Positions 8,463-17,611 of a stretch of 57,598 bases of DNA are shown here, piece after piece. Both the position numbers and the translations under genes were made by a program. The stretch is from Candidatus Thorarchaeota archaeon (GTDB lineage: Archaea > Asgardarchaeota > Thorarchaeia > Thorarchaeales > Thorarchaeaceae), in contig SDOA01000010.1 of assembly GCA_004524595.1 (NCBI GenBank), forward strand, positions 1 through 57,598, read 5' to 3'. The notes below the pieces were generated by a model. It searched no databases, was not told where the DNA came from, and saw nothing but the letters and a program-made list of their open reading frames with translations. Numbering within the stretch: position 1 is the stretch's first letter; each line of letters starts with the position of its first letter.

Positions 8463-8897
8463 ATGAGCGAGGAATCACATGAGTATTTTGTGAAAATTGA
8501 TTGGACTCAAGGACGAGTTGGAGATCTAACAATTGAAGGAAAACCAAAGGTTCAGATTTCATCGCCACCGGAGTTTGATGGACCCAAAGGAATTATCTCG
8601 CCTGAAGATCTCTTTGTTGCAGCCGCAGCCTCTTGCTTTATGACTACTTTCATTACCTTCTCAATGAAGATGCGTTTTGATTTCAAGGCGTTCTCATGCG
8701 AAGGGCAGGGTATATTGGAGAGGGTCGAAAAAGGATTCCAGTTTACGAGGATCATCCTGAGATGTAAGGTCATTGTAGACTCAGAAGACCTTGTATCAAA
8801 GGCCGAAAGAGCTATGGAACTCGCAGGTAAATATTGCCTTGTTTCAAATAGCATGAAATGTCCAACGGAGCACATAAACAAAGTAATCGTTGGATAA
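8463..8897 (+). CDS. OsmC/Ohr family protein, copy 2
   Basis: Paralogue of the preceding gene with the same length and motifs: ISPEDLFVAAAASCFMTTF and ELAGKYCLVSNSMKCPTEH hold the conserved cysteines. Both copies share MRFDFKAFSCEG-like and KMHIDFKAFSCDA-like central segments, so they arose by duplication, but many positions differ and both frames are intact. The ATG at 8463 is chosen over a GTG nine nt earlier by alignment with copy 1. A GC hairpin follows the stop. The two proteins may form a heteromer or act on different peroxides; this is inference. Confidence 0.88.
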   Translation: MSEESHEYFVKIDWTQGRVGDLTIEGKPKVQISSPPEFDGPKGIISPEDLFVAAAASCFMTTFITFSMKMRFDFKAFSCEGQGILERVEKGFQFTRIILRCKVIVDSEDLVSKAERAMELAGKYCLVSNSMKCPTEHINKVIVG

Positions 8898-8905
8898 AAT
8901 GAAAC

Positions 8906-8925
8906 GGGCCAAGAGATTTTGGCCC
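8906..8925. terminator. Convergent-gene hairpin
   Basis: GGGCCAA-GAGATT-TTGGCCC is a perfect 7-bp stem placed between the stop codons of the second OsmC gene and the oppositely oriented valyl-tRNA synthetase gene, 9 nt from each. Confidence 0.55.
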
Positions 8926-8933
8926 CATCATCC

Positions 8934-11447
8934 TTATTCTGTTTCCAGCGGGAGAATATAAATCGCTCCTTCAGATTCAGGAAGCTTTACCTCGACAAAT
9001 CTATCATCCTTCGGTTTTCCAAAGTTGAGTTGTTCGATGCCATGCATTGCCATCAGGTCCTTCTTCCATGGTTGCAAACTTTCTGAGATAAACGCTTCAG
9101 GAATTCCTTGTCTCAGGGAGAGGCCGGTTTCACGTTTGAATTTCCAAAAAGCTGAATTAGTCTGGAGTAAAATCTCAGTATACTTGGTTAGTTCTGATAT
9201 CCACTCTTTTTGTACCGAGGGATAGGATTGTCGATGAATTCCCTTTTCATCATACAATTCTCTGTAGATTCTATCAGTGATGTATGGAGTTATGGGTGCC
9301 AAAGCTCCGGTGATTGTTTTCAATACCTGATGTAGCATAAACCATGCGGATTGTTGTTCATCTTTTGAGAAAGCATCATCAGTATTGAAAGCACGTCCTT
9401 TGACCATCTCCATTACATGGTCTGCAAACAAGTTCCAGGTGAATCCACGTATCTCAATTGCAGGTTTATGAAAATCAAGAAGGTTGCACTCAGGGATTAT
9501 TTGTTCAATGATCTTGTTAAGTTCTGCCAAGACCCATTGATCGATTGGATTCAATTTGTCGAACTTGATATCCTTTGGAACCGGAAACATCGATATGAAT
9601 CGCGCAATGTTCCAAAGCTTTGTCATGAACTTTGAAACACCAGACAAGCGATCCTCTGAAAAACGGACGTCACTACCAAGACCAGCTTCAAGGGCTCCAA
9701 ACATACGCATTGCATCTGCACCGTATTTTTCCACAAAAGGCATTGGCGGTGGAGAGTTTCCTTTTGATTTGCTCATCGCCTCCCCATTTTCATCTACTAC
9801 ATGACCAGAAACCCATACCTCTTTGAAAGCAGGTTTACCTGTCAACTGTAATGTTCTGAGCAGAGAATAGTAAAGCCATGTCCTCACAATATCCTTACCC
9901 TGTGGGCGCAAGACATTTCCGAAGGCCTTCTTGAACAACTTGTTATTTCTCATATATCCTACAGCTTGCAGACCACTTATTGACGAGTCCATCCATGTAT
10001 CGAATGTGCGTTCTTCACCTTTGAATCCCTTCTCTGCTCCGCACTTTTGACATTTGGAAAAAGGAGGATCTTCTCGCCAAGGTTGATAGTATCTGGGTTC
10101 TTCATCTAGCTCTGGGACAAGAGCTTCTCCACAAGCATTACAATACCAAATGGGAAGTTCGGTCCCATAATACCGACGTCTACTCACTGGCCAATCTACT
10201 GAAACCCTATTGAGCCAATCAATGAGTATTTGTCTGTGAAAATCCGGAAAGAACGTGGTCTCTTTTGCTATCTTGTGCAGTGCTTCTACGAATTCAACTT
10301 GTTTGACATAATATTCATCCATAGCGATAAACTCGATTGGAGTACGACTGCGCCAACACATAGGAACTCTCTGAACAGATTCCTCTTGTTTGAACAGAAT
10401 CTTCTGATTTCTGAGCTCTTCAACTATTGCCGTTCTAGCATCAGCAATCTTCATACCTGCATATTGGTCTGCGGCCTCAGACATCTTCCCAGTTGGCAAT
10501 ACTGCAGCAATTGGTCTGAGTGCATAGTCACGAAATGCCATTACATCTCCTTGATCACCATAACTACAGACCATTAGAGCACCTGTGCCGAATTCCATTT
10601 GAGCTGTGGGACTTGCAATAATCGGCACTTCCAGATTGAAGAGTGGAACTTTTGCAGTTTTTCCTTGATATGCAATGTATCTCTCATCATCAGGATGTAC
10701 AAATACTGCACCGCATGCGCAGAGTAATTCTGGACGTGTGGTTGCGATTTCAATTGGTGCGAGGCCATCTACTTCAAAGTGAAGATAGTTCAATGTAGTC
10801 GGGCGTTCCGAATATTCTACTTCAGCATCCGCAATCGTTGTGCCACAATCAAAGCACCAGTTATTCGGACGTACATCAGAATATACTAATCCTTTATTCC
10901 AGATTTCTATAAATGAAGCCTGCGTGACCGCACGATATTTTGGACTGTCTGTGCGATAACTACCATCATCCTCATATGTGTTAAATGCAATTCCAAGTCT
11001 TTTGAATGAACGAAGAGCAATTTGTTCATCCTCATCCAATCGCTTCTTGCACAATTTGATGAACTCATCTCGGGGTGTTTCGTGCATATTGATTCCAAGA
11101 TCCTTCTCAACACGGACCTCAACTGGGAGACCGTTCCGGTCGATTCCTAGTGGAAAATTCACCTCTAAACCCTGCATTCGTCTATAGCGTGCAATGGTGT
11201 CAATTTGGGTATAATGAGTGACCTGGCCTACATGCATAGGACCAGAGAGATAAGGAGGAGGAGTATCTACCGTGTAAATCTCTCTTCCAGAATCCATATT
11301 GAATTCGTATGTTTTCTCTTTTTTCCACTTCTCGAGTAATTCAGCCTCTGATTCGGGCATCCAGCGTTTAGACTTGATTTTAGGTTCTAACTTCGACAAA
11401 AGGATCAGTCTCCTTGATGTCAGCAAGGGTCGGCATTGGCCGTTCAC
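8934..11447 (-). CDS. valS: Valyl-tRNA synthetase
   Basis: Class Ia synthetase that charges tRNA-Val in the cytosol. The HIGH-type motif appears as TPPPYLSGPMHVGQ (H72-Q75), with the unusual ending Q. The family segment GIDRNGLPVEVRVEKDLG follows. The KMSKS motif reads AMSKSKGN near residue 557, followed by KYGADAMRMFGALEAGLGSD. SDVRFSEDR and the anticodon-binding region (KLWNIARFIS onward) favour ValRS over IleRS. Zinc-type cysteine pairs are present (CFDCG; CNACG; CQKCG). Length (837) fits archaeal ValRS. The annotated GTG start is uncertain: the first 20 residues do not look conserved, and a start near LEPKIKSKRW is equally likely. Confidence 0.87.
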   Translation of the reverse strand: MNGQCRPLLTSRRLILLSKLEPKIKSKRWMPESEAELLEKWKKEKTYEFNMDSGREIYTVDTPPPYLSGPMHVGQVTHYTQIDTIARYRRMQGLEVNFPLGIDRNGLPVEVRVEKDLGINMHETPRDEFIKLCKKRLDEDEQIALRSFKRLGIAFNTYEDDGSYRTDSPKYRAVTQASFIEIWNKGLVYSDVRPNNWCFDCGTTIADAEVEYSERPTTLNYLHFEVDGLAPIEIATTRPELLCACGAVFVHPDDERYIAYQGKTAKVPLFNLEVPIIASPTAQMEFGTGALMVCSYGDQGDVMAFRDYALRPIAAVLPTGKMSEAADQYAGMKIADARTAIVEELRNQKILFKQEESVQRVPMCWRSRTPIEFIAMDEYYVKQVEFVEALHKIAKETTFFPDFHRQILIDWLNRVSVDWPVSRRRYYGTELPIWYCNACGEALVPELDEEPRYYQPWREDPPFSKCQKCGAEKGFKGEERTFDTWMDSSISGLQAVGYMRNNKLFKKAFGNVLRPQGKDIVRTWLYYSLLRTLQLTGKPAFKEVWVSGHVVDENGEAMSKSKGNSPPPMPFVEKYGADAMRMFGALEAGLGSDVRFSEDRLSGVSKFMTKLWNIARFISMFPVPKDIKFDKLNPIDQWVLAELNKIIEQIIPECNLLDFHKPAIEIRGFTWNLFADHVMEMVKGRAFNTDDAFSKDEQQSAWFMLHQVLKTITGALAPITPYITDRIYRELYDEKGIHRQSYPSVQKEWISELTKYTEILLQTNSAFWKFKRETGLSLRQGIPEAFISESLQPWKKDLMAMHGIEQLNFGKPKDDRFVEVKLPESEGAIYILPLETE

Positions 11448-11635
11448 GAGCGATGATTATTTTCAACCTAAAAGGCCTTTGGTCAGTTTCAATTATCCAT
11501 TATTTGATTGCATAGTCCGTTTTTTCTTACTGTCTAGAGTATTATACGGTTCGAATTTTCGGCGAACTGGTCCATTCAAGAAAGCTTCTTTAGTAACATG
11601 AAGGACATGTACCCAAGCTTGCAAGGGGACTCTAG

Positions 11636-12331
11636 ATGAGAGCAGTACTCAAAATTGGAGGATCACTCCTCTATGACACAGAAGGAAAAGTCTTGACTGG
11701 AAAAGTGAGAGACTATGCTACTGTGATCAAGGCCCTTGTGAAGGAAGGACACTCACTTGTTGTGGTTGTCGGTGGAGGAAAACCTGCAAGAGCATTCATT
11801 ACAGCAGCTAGAGAACTCGGAGCAAGTGAATCTCAATGTGACTGGCTCGGAATTAAATTAGCTCGAAACAATGCAGAATTGCTATGTGCAGCTCTTGGTT
11901 CTATTGCATATCCTAAAATTGTGGAAACACTTGATGAGCTAGAAGCAGCAATTCTCCTGGGAAAAGTAGTCCTGATGGGAGGTTTAATCCCAGGACAATC
12001 AACAAACGCTGTAGCTGCAGTTGCTGCAGAAACTGTCCATGCAGAGATGTTATTCAATGCTACAAATGTAGATGGGGTATATGATCGAGATCCCAAACTT
12101 GATGGCGCCAAACGGTTAGAGAGAATTACAATCGATGAACTCGCTGATATTCTCTCGGGCAGCGGGATAAAAGCAGGAGAATACAAGCTGTTCGATTCTG
12201 TTGCAATTAGGGTTGTAGCCCGGTCAAAGATTCCTACCGTTATATTCAATGGCAGTGATCCAAATAATCTTACACTTGTCTTTCGTGGAGAGAAAGTAGG
12301 TACACACATAGTTCATGATGATAAGAGGTGA
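11636..12331 (+). CDS. pyrH: Archaeal-type UMP kinase
   Basis: Amino-acid-kinase-fold enzyme that phosphorylates UMP to UDP in pyrimidine nucleotide synthesis. The N-terminal phosphate loop is VLKIGGSLL, followed by VVVVGGGKPARAFITAAREL. The uridylate/ATP region is LFNATNVDGVYDRDPK, typical of the archaeal branch. The kinase-fold C-terminus contains VIFNGSDPNNLTLVF. At 231 residues it is the normal family length. Transcribed away from valS; its 3' end is followed closely by a winged-helix regulator gene (possible operon). Other pyrimidine genes in the window are pyrB (52812) and a dCMP deaminase (52251). Confidence 0.92.
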   Translation: MRAVLKIGGSLLYDTEGKVLTGKVRDYATVIKALVKEGHSLVVVVGGGKPARAFITAARELGASESQCDWLGIKLARNNAELLCAALGSIAYPKIVETLDELEAAILLGKVVLMGGLIPGQSTNAVAAVAAETVHAEMLFNATNVDGVYDRDPKLDGAKRLERITIDELADILSGSGIKAGEYKLFDSVAIRVVARSKIPTVIFNGSDPNNLTLVFRGEKVGTHIVHDDKR

Positions 12332-12338
12332 AGATGAG

Positions 12339-12623
12339 ATGAAAAAGCTACTCGAGAAGATATTTGCTTCACGTGCGCAGACACGTGTGATCCAACACTT
12401 TTTAGATAGACCAAAGGATTTCTTCAATCTAAGTAGAGTTGCAAAAGAAACAGGGCTTGCGCACTCGACCATTCATCGTGTAATGCAACCTCTTGTGGAT
12501 ATGGGAATTGTAAAAGAGATTAAAGTAGGTCAACAGATACGCCTGTTCATACTAGAAACAGAGGATCCCAAATCAAAAGTCATTGCTGAATTTTATGAGA
12601 GTGTTAGACCTCATCTGGAATAA
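12339..12623 (+). CDS. Winged-helix (ArsR/MarR-like) regulator
   Basis: A 94-residue DNA-binding protein with one winged helix: FASRAQTRVIQHFLDRP, then the HTH (NLSRVAKETGLAHSTIHRVM), helix PLVDMGIVKEIKV and the wing GQQIRLFIL. ATG at 12339 is preferred because AGGTGAAG lies about 8 nt upstream. A longer frame from 12315 would overlap the UMP kinase gene by 17 nt. Being directly downstream of pyrH suggests co-transcription, but the regulated genes are unknown. Confidence 0.82.
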   Translation: MKKLLEKIFASRAQTRVIQHFLDRPKDFFNLSRVAKETGLAHSTIHRVMQPLVDMGIVKEIKVGQQIRLFILETEDPKSKVIAEFYESVRPHLE

Positions 12624-12652
12624 CAACATCAAAAGCTGTGTCCGTAATGACT

Positions 12653-12659
12653 ATATACT
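12653..12659 (+). promoter_or_regulatory. tRNA-Leu promoter (TATA)
   Basis: ATATACT within GACTATATACTAATT lies 23-29 nt upstream of the tRNA-Leu 5' end, as expected for an archaeal TATA box. Confidence 0.5.
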
Positions 12660-12681
12660 AATTGGAGTTCTGGGATTTCAA

Positions 12682-12799
12682 GCCGAGGTAGCCAAGCTGG
12701 TCAACGGCGGTGGACTCAAGATCACGAAAGCCACTGGCTTGACTCCGAGGAGGCATCCACTCTCGCAGGAGTTCGCGAGTTCGAATCTCGTCCTCGGCA
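12682..12799 (+). tRNA. tRNA-Leu(CAA) with anticodon-loop intron
   Basis: Acceptor GCCGAGG (12682-12688) pairs with CCTCGGC (12792-12798). The discriminator is A, and CCA is encoded to 12802. The anticodon stem is GTGGA/TCCAC (12710-12714, 12756-12760), and the loop CTCAAG gives anticodon CAA. A 34-nt intron (about 12721-12754) sits at 37/38. Its CTTGA pairs with the anticodon TCAAG, the usual bulge-helix-bulge arrangement. The variable arm is long (class II), and the T arm is GCGAG-TTCGAAT-CTCGT. Both class II form and anticodon agree on leucine. Confidence 0.9.
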
Positions 12800-12816
12800 C
12801 CATTCTTTCTTGTATA

Positions 12817-14535
12817 TCATTTCTTAATTGATCTAAGCATTTTCTTTAGAGGAAGGGTATTGATGACTTCATTCTTGGTTAACCAACCTCTCCGAGCCTG
12901 AAATACTCCAAATTTCATATGGTCAAGCTCCGTGGTCCAATGAGCGTCAGTGTTGATAGCAATCTTCAGTCCCATTTTGGTGGCAGCTCGAAGATTTCCT
13001 GGATTCAGATCAAGTCGTTGAGGATGGGCATTCAATTCCATTATGATATTGTATTTTTTAGCAGTGTCAAAGACGGTTTCAAGGTCAATTTCAAATTCTG
13101 GTCGTTTTAGGAGAAGTCGGCCTGTTGGATGACCAAGGATATGTACATGTTTGTTTTCCAATGCATGGCATACCCGTTCAGTCATTGTCCTTTTGTCATC
13201 TTTCATTCTACTGTGAATTGATACAGTAACGATATCAAGTTGTGAGAGTACATCATCAGTGATATCTAATTCGCCTTCTGATAGGATATCAACCTCTGCA
13301 CCTTTGAGTATCTTAAAGTTCCATTTCCCAGAAGAGTTTAGGTCATCAATTTCTTCAATCCGTTTCAAAAGCCGCTCCTCATCCATACCATTTGCAATAT
13401 TAAGGCTCTGAGTATGATCAGACACACAGTAGTATTCGTATCCTTTTGCTTGGGCGGCATTAAGCATCTCATCAATAGTATTCTTTCCATCGGACTGGTC
13501 TGTGTGGCTATGTAGATCACCACGAATGTCACTCAATTCTATCAGCGCGGGTAGTTCACTCTTCTGTGCAGCCTCTATCTCTCCTTTATCTTCTCGTAGT
13601 TCTGGTGGAATAAGATCCAGTCCTAGTATTTTGTAAATTTCATGTTCGTCTTTCCCAGCGACCTGTTTCTCGCCTTTGAAAAGACCATACTCATTGAGCC
13701 GTAGCCCCTTCTTTTGAGCAATAGCACGTAGTTTGACATTATGGTCGACATTACCAGTAAAATATTGAAGCCCCGCCCCAAAGCTCTCTTCAGGTAGAAT
13801 ACGCAAATCGACCTGAATGCCACTGGTCAGTCGCACTGAAGATTTTGTCAGTCCTTGAGCTGAAATACTAGATACATCACTGAGTGAGATAAAAGCATCC
13901 ATCACAGTTTTTGGATTTGTTGCATCAATAAGTATGTCAAGATCACCAATCGTTTCTCTTCTTCTGCGGACTGAACCTGCGAATATAAGCTGACGAATTT
14001 CAGGTAGTTTTCGCAAATCTTTTTCAATGTCTTCAGCAACTGAGAGAGCATCAGCTAGAAGTGTTCTACCAATTCCACTCCGTGCAACACGAATACCTTC
14101 CAATATCTGTGCTTCCGTCTTTTTCCCAAGCCCCGGAAGACTCGCAAGCTTGCCTTCATTTGCAGCTTTCTCCAATGAGTCAAGATCTGTAATTCCTAAT
14201 TTCTCATAGATGGTCTTGATTGTCTTGATACCAACACCAGGAATAGTATCGAGCTCCATAACTTTTACTGGAACACGTGTTCTAAGTTCTGATAATACAG
14301 TCACTTCACCCGTTTCAAGATAACTTTTGATGACTTCAGCCAATCCTTTACCGATACCAGGAATGTTCGTTAGTTCGCCTCGCTGGGACAGTGAAGCAAT
14401 ATCTTCTCCAAGAGCTCCAATTGATCTCACTGCACGTTGGTATGCCCTAATTTTGAAGGGTTCTTTTCCTTCAAATTCCATGAGAAGACTGATTTCTTTC
14501 AAAATACGAGCAACTTCAGCATTCTTTGTCATCAT
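12817..14535 (-). CDS. polX: DNA polymerase X family with C-terminal PHP domain
   Basis: Repair-type DNA polymerase. The N-terminal 8-kDa-like domain has the helix-hairpin-helix phrase IPGIGKGLAEVI. It is followed by IPGVGIKTIKTIYEKLG and LPGLGKKTEAQILEG. The polymerase palm holds the nucleotidyltransferase motif AGSVRRRRETIGDLDILI, with the catalytic aspartates in GDLDILI. A PHP phosphoesterase domain starts near residue 340 with DLHSHTDQSDGKNTIDEML and continues with VSDHTQSL, SIHSRMKDD, GHPTGRLL and NTDAHWTTE, the metal-binding histidines and aspartates. At 572 residues it matches bacterial/archaeal PolX, which acts in base-excision gap filling and 3' end trimming. It ends 15 nt after the tRNA-Leu CCA, on the other strand. 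Confidence 0.93.
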   Translation of the reverse strand: MMTKNAEVARILKEISLLMEFEGKEPFKIRAYQRAVRSIGALGEDIASLSQRGELTNIPGIGKGLAEVIKSYLETGEVTVLSELRTRVPVKVMELDTIPGVGIKTIKTIYEKLGITDLDSLEKAANEGKLASLPGLGKKTEAQILEGIRVARSGIGRTLLADALSVAEDIEKDLRKLPEIRQLIFAGSVRRRRETIGDLDILIDATNPKTVMDAFISLSDVSSISAQGLTKSSVRLTSGIQVDLRILPEESFGAGLQYFTGNVDHNVKLRAIAQKKGLRLNEYGLFKGEKQVAGKDEHEIYKILGLDLIPPELREDKGEIEAAQKSELPALIELSDIRGDLHSHTDQSDGKNTIDEMLNAAQAKGYEYYCVSDHTQSLNIANGMDEERLLKRIEEIDDLNSSGKWNFKILKGAEVDILSEGELDITDDVLSQLDIVTVSIHSRMKDDKRTMTERVCHALENKHVHILGHPTGRLLLKRPEFEIDLETVFDTAKKYNIIMELNAHPQRLDLNPGNLRAATKMGLKIAINTDAHWTTELDHMKFGVFQARRGWLTKNEVINTLPLKKMLRSIKK

Positions 14536-14543
14536 ACCAGCTC

Positions 14544-15557
14544 CTATTTTTCTTCAAAGGGATCAATGGAACGTACTGCATCTCGAACTGCAACTAGATT
14601 TTCTAGTGGGGTATCTACATTAATCACACAACCGGGACCAACAATCAGACGCTTGAGACCAGCTTCATCCACCGCTTGTAAGATCTGCTCTTTTGATTCG
14701 TCAGGGGTTCCTGATCTGATGATCCCATTATGATCAATTCCACCAACCACTGCGACTCTCGCTCTCTTTTTTCCCTCACTTAATGAGAGAGAAGAACTTT
14801 GGTCTTCCCAATTGATGCCAGTTATGCCAGGAGTCCTAGCAATCTTATCAAAACGTATTTCTTCATCGTCTTCGCCAGCATGAAGATGCATTATAATGAA
14901 CTTGGCTTTTCCTCGTAATTTAGAGATTAGCTTCAGGTCATTAGGATAGATGAATTGATTGTAGTATTCGTCTGAAATCGATGATTTAGTGGAATGTTGA
15001 GATGCTAAAAATAGTCCATCTGCACCTGCATCCAGTGTTGCCTTCGCAAACTCAATCATAACATTGTTAATTAGATCAAGAGCGCTCTCCAAAATCTCAG
15101 GATGCTCATCAGCATACTTTATCAATTCTTTTCCACATAATCTATCAGCTACCATGGGTGCATCAAAAATAGTCGCCATTGTAGGTACGTTTCCATGGGC
15201 ATACTTTTGAATGAGCTCCACTGCATATACCTGGTTGCCAAATTCACCAGTATTGATATCAACAGGTTCTATGGTCTCCCAGTCAGAATATGTTTTCACA
15301 GGATATGAGGTCAGTGTTGTCGATCCTGTAATTTTGCCATCATACTCAGCAGTACAGCCAAAATCTATACATGGATAGTGACCAAAGAATGAAATTTTCA
15401 GTAGATCATGATTAAACTGTTTGTGAAACTCAATTTCTGCATCTGCAAGACCCGTTGGAGTTCTATCCTTGTTAGGATGATGTTTCCAGAGAGAGAGAGG
15501 AATCTGCTCTCCAAGATTTCCTATGAAGGTTTCCCGTAACAAATCAAATTTAGACAT
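14544..15557 (-). CDS. Uroporphyrinogen decarboxylase family protein
   Basis: TIM-barrel protein of the URO-D superfamily, which includes HemE and corrinoid-dependent methyltransferases. The family pattern is seen in LGEQIPLSLWKHHPNKDR (substrate loop), TIFDAPMVADRL, DAGADGLFLAS, HLHAGEDDEEIRF and LIVGPGCVINVDTPLENLVA at the end. The C-terminal GPGCV and the lack of strong HemE arginine motifs fit the broader methyltransferase-like branch more than true HemE, so the reaction is left open. ATG at 15557 is chosen; a frame extending to 15620 adds 21 poorly conserved residues. It lies just upstream of polX on the same strand. Confidence 0.83.
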   Translation of the reverse strand: MSKFDLLRETFIGNLGEQIPLSLWKHHPNKDRTPTGLADAEIEFHKQFNHDLLKISFFGHYPCIDFGCTAEYDGKITGSTTLTSYPVKTYSDWETIEPVDINTGEFGNQVYAVELIQKYAHGNVPTMATIFDAPMVADRLCGKELIKYADEHPEILESALDLINNVMIEFAKATLDAGADGLFLASQHSTKSSISDEYYNQFIYPNDLKLISKLRGKAKFIIMHLHAGEDDEEIRFDKIARTPGITGINWEDQSSSLSLSEGKKRARVAVVGGIDHNGIIRSGTPDESKEQILQAVDEAGLKRLIVGPGCVINVDTPLENLVAVRDAVRSIDPFEEK

Positions 15558-15672
15558 AGTAAATAACCAATCTTCAATGATGATAATGAGGCTTTCGAAG
15601 AGTGACACTCCATCAGACATAAGTAGACATCTTGTTGCAAATCATGTATATTAGACAAGAGGCAGATATCAA

Positions 15673-16857
15673 ATGGCTGAACTCACCGCTCTCTATAGTC
15701 TTGAAAAGTTGCTTGCATTAGAGGGTATTGATGATTTAGAGAGGATGAGAGCAGAGGTCAACCCATTTTGGAATAGAGCTCGTCTTGATGTTGCTTGGAA
15801 TCTTCCAGTCATGTCAAAAATGACTGAAAACAAGAGAATTTCGGTACAACCGATGAGGGAGGCAACGAGAGAGGAGCTACTTTCGTTTCATGACCCATCT
15901 TTTGTGGAAACATTGGAATTATTTGGAAATACCGGTTCAGCTTTTTCTGCGAGATTCGGGTTGGATACGCCTGAATGTCCTATATTTCAGGATGTTCACA
16001 AGTACGCCAGCCTACCAGTAGGAGGAGTAGTAGATGCAACAATGGGTGTTGCAAAAGGTAAATTCAAGAACGCTATTTCTTACATAGGGGGATTCCATCA
16101 TGCAATGGAGAGCAATGCATCAGGATTTTGCTATCTCAATGATACTGTTATTGCAATTAAGAAGTACAAGGAACGGTATCCAGGAAAGAAAGTCTTGTAT
16201 TTGGATACAGATGTGCATCATGGCGATGGCACTCAAATGGCATTCTATGACGATCCAGATGTTCTTACTATCTCTATGCATGAATTGAGTATGGGGTTCT
16301 ATCCAGGAACCGGGAGACCCGAAGAGATTGGGATTGGAGAGGGAAAGGGGTACTCGGTCAATATTCCACTACCTCCACTCACAGATGATGTGGAGTTCTG
16401 GAAAGCCTTCGAAGATGTCGTAGTTCCAATCTGGTTGATATACAAACCAGATTTTGTTCTGTGGGATATCGGAGCTGATGCACACATAGGCGATCCATTA
16501 GCTGATCTTATGCTCACATACGACACCTACCATCGTCTATCCATGACTATTCGTCAACTTGTCCACCTAGGAAGTAGAAAGCTTGTGGCTGTAGGCGGAG
16601 GTGGCTACGACCCTGTGACTGCTGCAAAAGTCTGGACAATAGTGCTTGCTGACCTTGCAGATATTGCGCTTCCACCCATTTTACCTACTGAATGGATAGA
16701 ACTATCTCAAAAATATGGACTTCAAATGAGGCGAGGCGGCTGGACAGACAGACCCAGACGTATGGAGGACGAACATTATCCAAATGTCAGTAGAGCAGTA
16801 GACGAGTCCATTAAAAAGGTCAAAGAACTTATTTTCCCAATTCTTGGTCTGGAGTGA
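15673..16857 (+). CDS. Histone-deacetylase-family zinc deacetylase (AcuC-like)
   Basis: A 394-residue arginase/deacetylase-fold hydrolase that removes acetyl groups from lysine or small amines. The active site is visible: the histidine pair in GGFHHAMESNASGFCYLND, and the zinc-binding DTDVHHGDGTQ (D and H ligands). The third ligand and tail are in IGADAHIGDPL, and the glycine loop is VGGGGYDP. The N-terminal region VQPMREATREELLSFHDPSF matches AcuC-type proteins. Its substrate could be acetyl-CoA synthetase or chromatin-like proteins; acs at 30855 is far away, so no link is shown. Tail residues 345-394 are extra and charged. Confidence 0.92.
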   Translation: MAELTALYSLEKLLALEGIDDLERMRAEVNPFWNRARLDVAWNLPVMSKMTENKRISVQPMREATREELLSFHDPSFVETLELFGNTGSAFSARFGLDTPECPIFQDVHKYASLPVGGVVDATMGVAKGKFKNAISYIGGFHHAMESNASGFCYLNDTVIAIKKYKERYPGKKVLYLDTDVHHGDGTQMAFYDDPDVLTISMHELSMGFYPGTGRPEEIGIGEGKGYSVNIPLPPLTDDVEFWKAFEDVVVPIWLIYKPDFVLWDIGADAHIGDPLADLMLTYDTYHRLSMTIRQLVHLGSRKLVAVGGGGYDPVTAAKVWTIVLADLADIALPPILPTEWIELSQKYGLQMRRGGWTDRPRRMEDEHYPNVSRAVDESIKKVKELIFPILGLE

Positions 16858-16865
16858 TGTTCAGG

Positions 16866-17495
16866 CTACTTTTTCCTTCCGAGATAACATCTATGGTCAG
16901 AATCATCTAGATATAAATCAATTTTCTGGAAATTCTGAAGAGCTTTCAGTAATTCATCTTCGGTAAAATAGTGATGTGGTATACCACTCTCAGGACCACA
17001 TTGAGGGATGTACGTACCTTCCTCAATTTCCATGAGACCCCAATCATCATCGGGATTGTCTGGTTTTGGACCTAATACAGGAACTGTGACAAAGATGTAA
17101 CCTGAGGAGGATAAGACTCGCTCTACTTCTCTGATTGTGAACAAGATGTTTCTAATCAGATTGTGATGTATCACCTGAATAGAAACCACAGCATCAAAGA
17201 AATTGTCGGAATAGGGAAAGATTTCTTCCATGCGATGCTCTTGTAGATTTGCAGAGAGTCCTTCTTCTTGAAGCCATTTTTCTGCAAGATTTATTGCATT
17301 TTTAGAAGAATCAAAGCCATACATATCGAATCCATTTCGTGCAAAGTATATTAGGTGTCTTCCAGTGCCACAACCCAAATCAAGAATCCGTCTAACTTTA
17401 TTTTCCTGAAATAATCTGATAAGTTTGGATATATCCTCATGAGGATCAATGAAGAAATAGCCATGGTCTTTGAAGATCTTATCCCAGTCTGGCAT
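16866..17495 (-). CDS. Class I SAM-dependent methyltransferase
   Basis: A roughly 209-residue methyltransferase. Motif I is ILDLGCGTGRHLIYFARNG, followed by DMYGFDSSKNAI (acidic residue contacting the ribose). FDAVVSIQVIHHN is motif IV, and VERVLSSSGYIFVTVPV is the following strand. The C-terminal segment IPHHYFTEDELLKALQNF is common in Methyltransf_25-type enzymes. The substrate is unknown. ATG at 17495 is chosen over the TTG one codon earlier. It is convergent with the deacetylase gene, with 8 nt between the stops. Confidence 0.88.
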   Translation of the reverse strand: MPDWDKIFKDHGYFFIDPHEDISKLIRLFQENKVRRILDLGCGTGRHLIYFARNGFDMYGFDSSKNAINLAEKWLQEEGLSANLQEHRMEEIFPYSDNFFDAVVSIQVIHHNLIRNILFTIREVERVLSSSGYIFVTVPVLGPKPDNPDDDWGLMEIEEGTYIPQCGPESGIPHHYFTEDELLKALQNFQKIDLYLDDSDHRCYLGRKK

Positions 17496-17611
17496 CAATC
17501 TCTAAAGTTCTAGGTTAATGATATGGATTTTGCTAATTTTCTTAATATAGTGGAAAATAAAAGACTGGAAGAAATAGACTATGTTTTACTCAAACGAGGT
17601 GAAATCTTTCA

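Noticed and set aside
12583..12831. Coding frame across the tRNA-Leu gene
   Set aside because: Covered by the tRNA and its intron.
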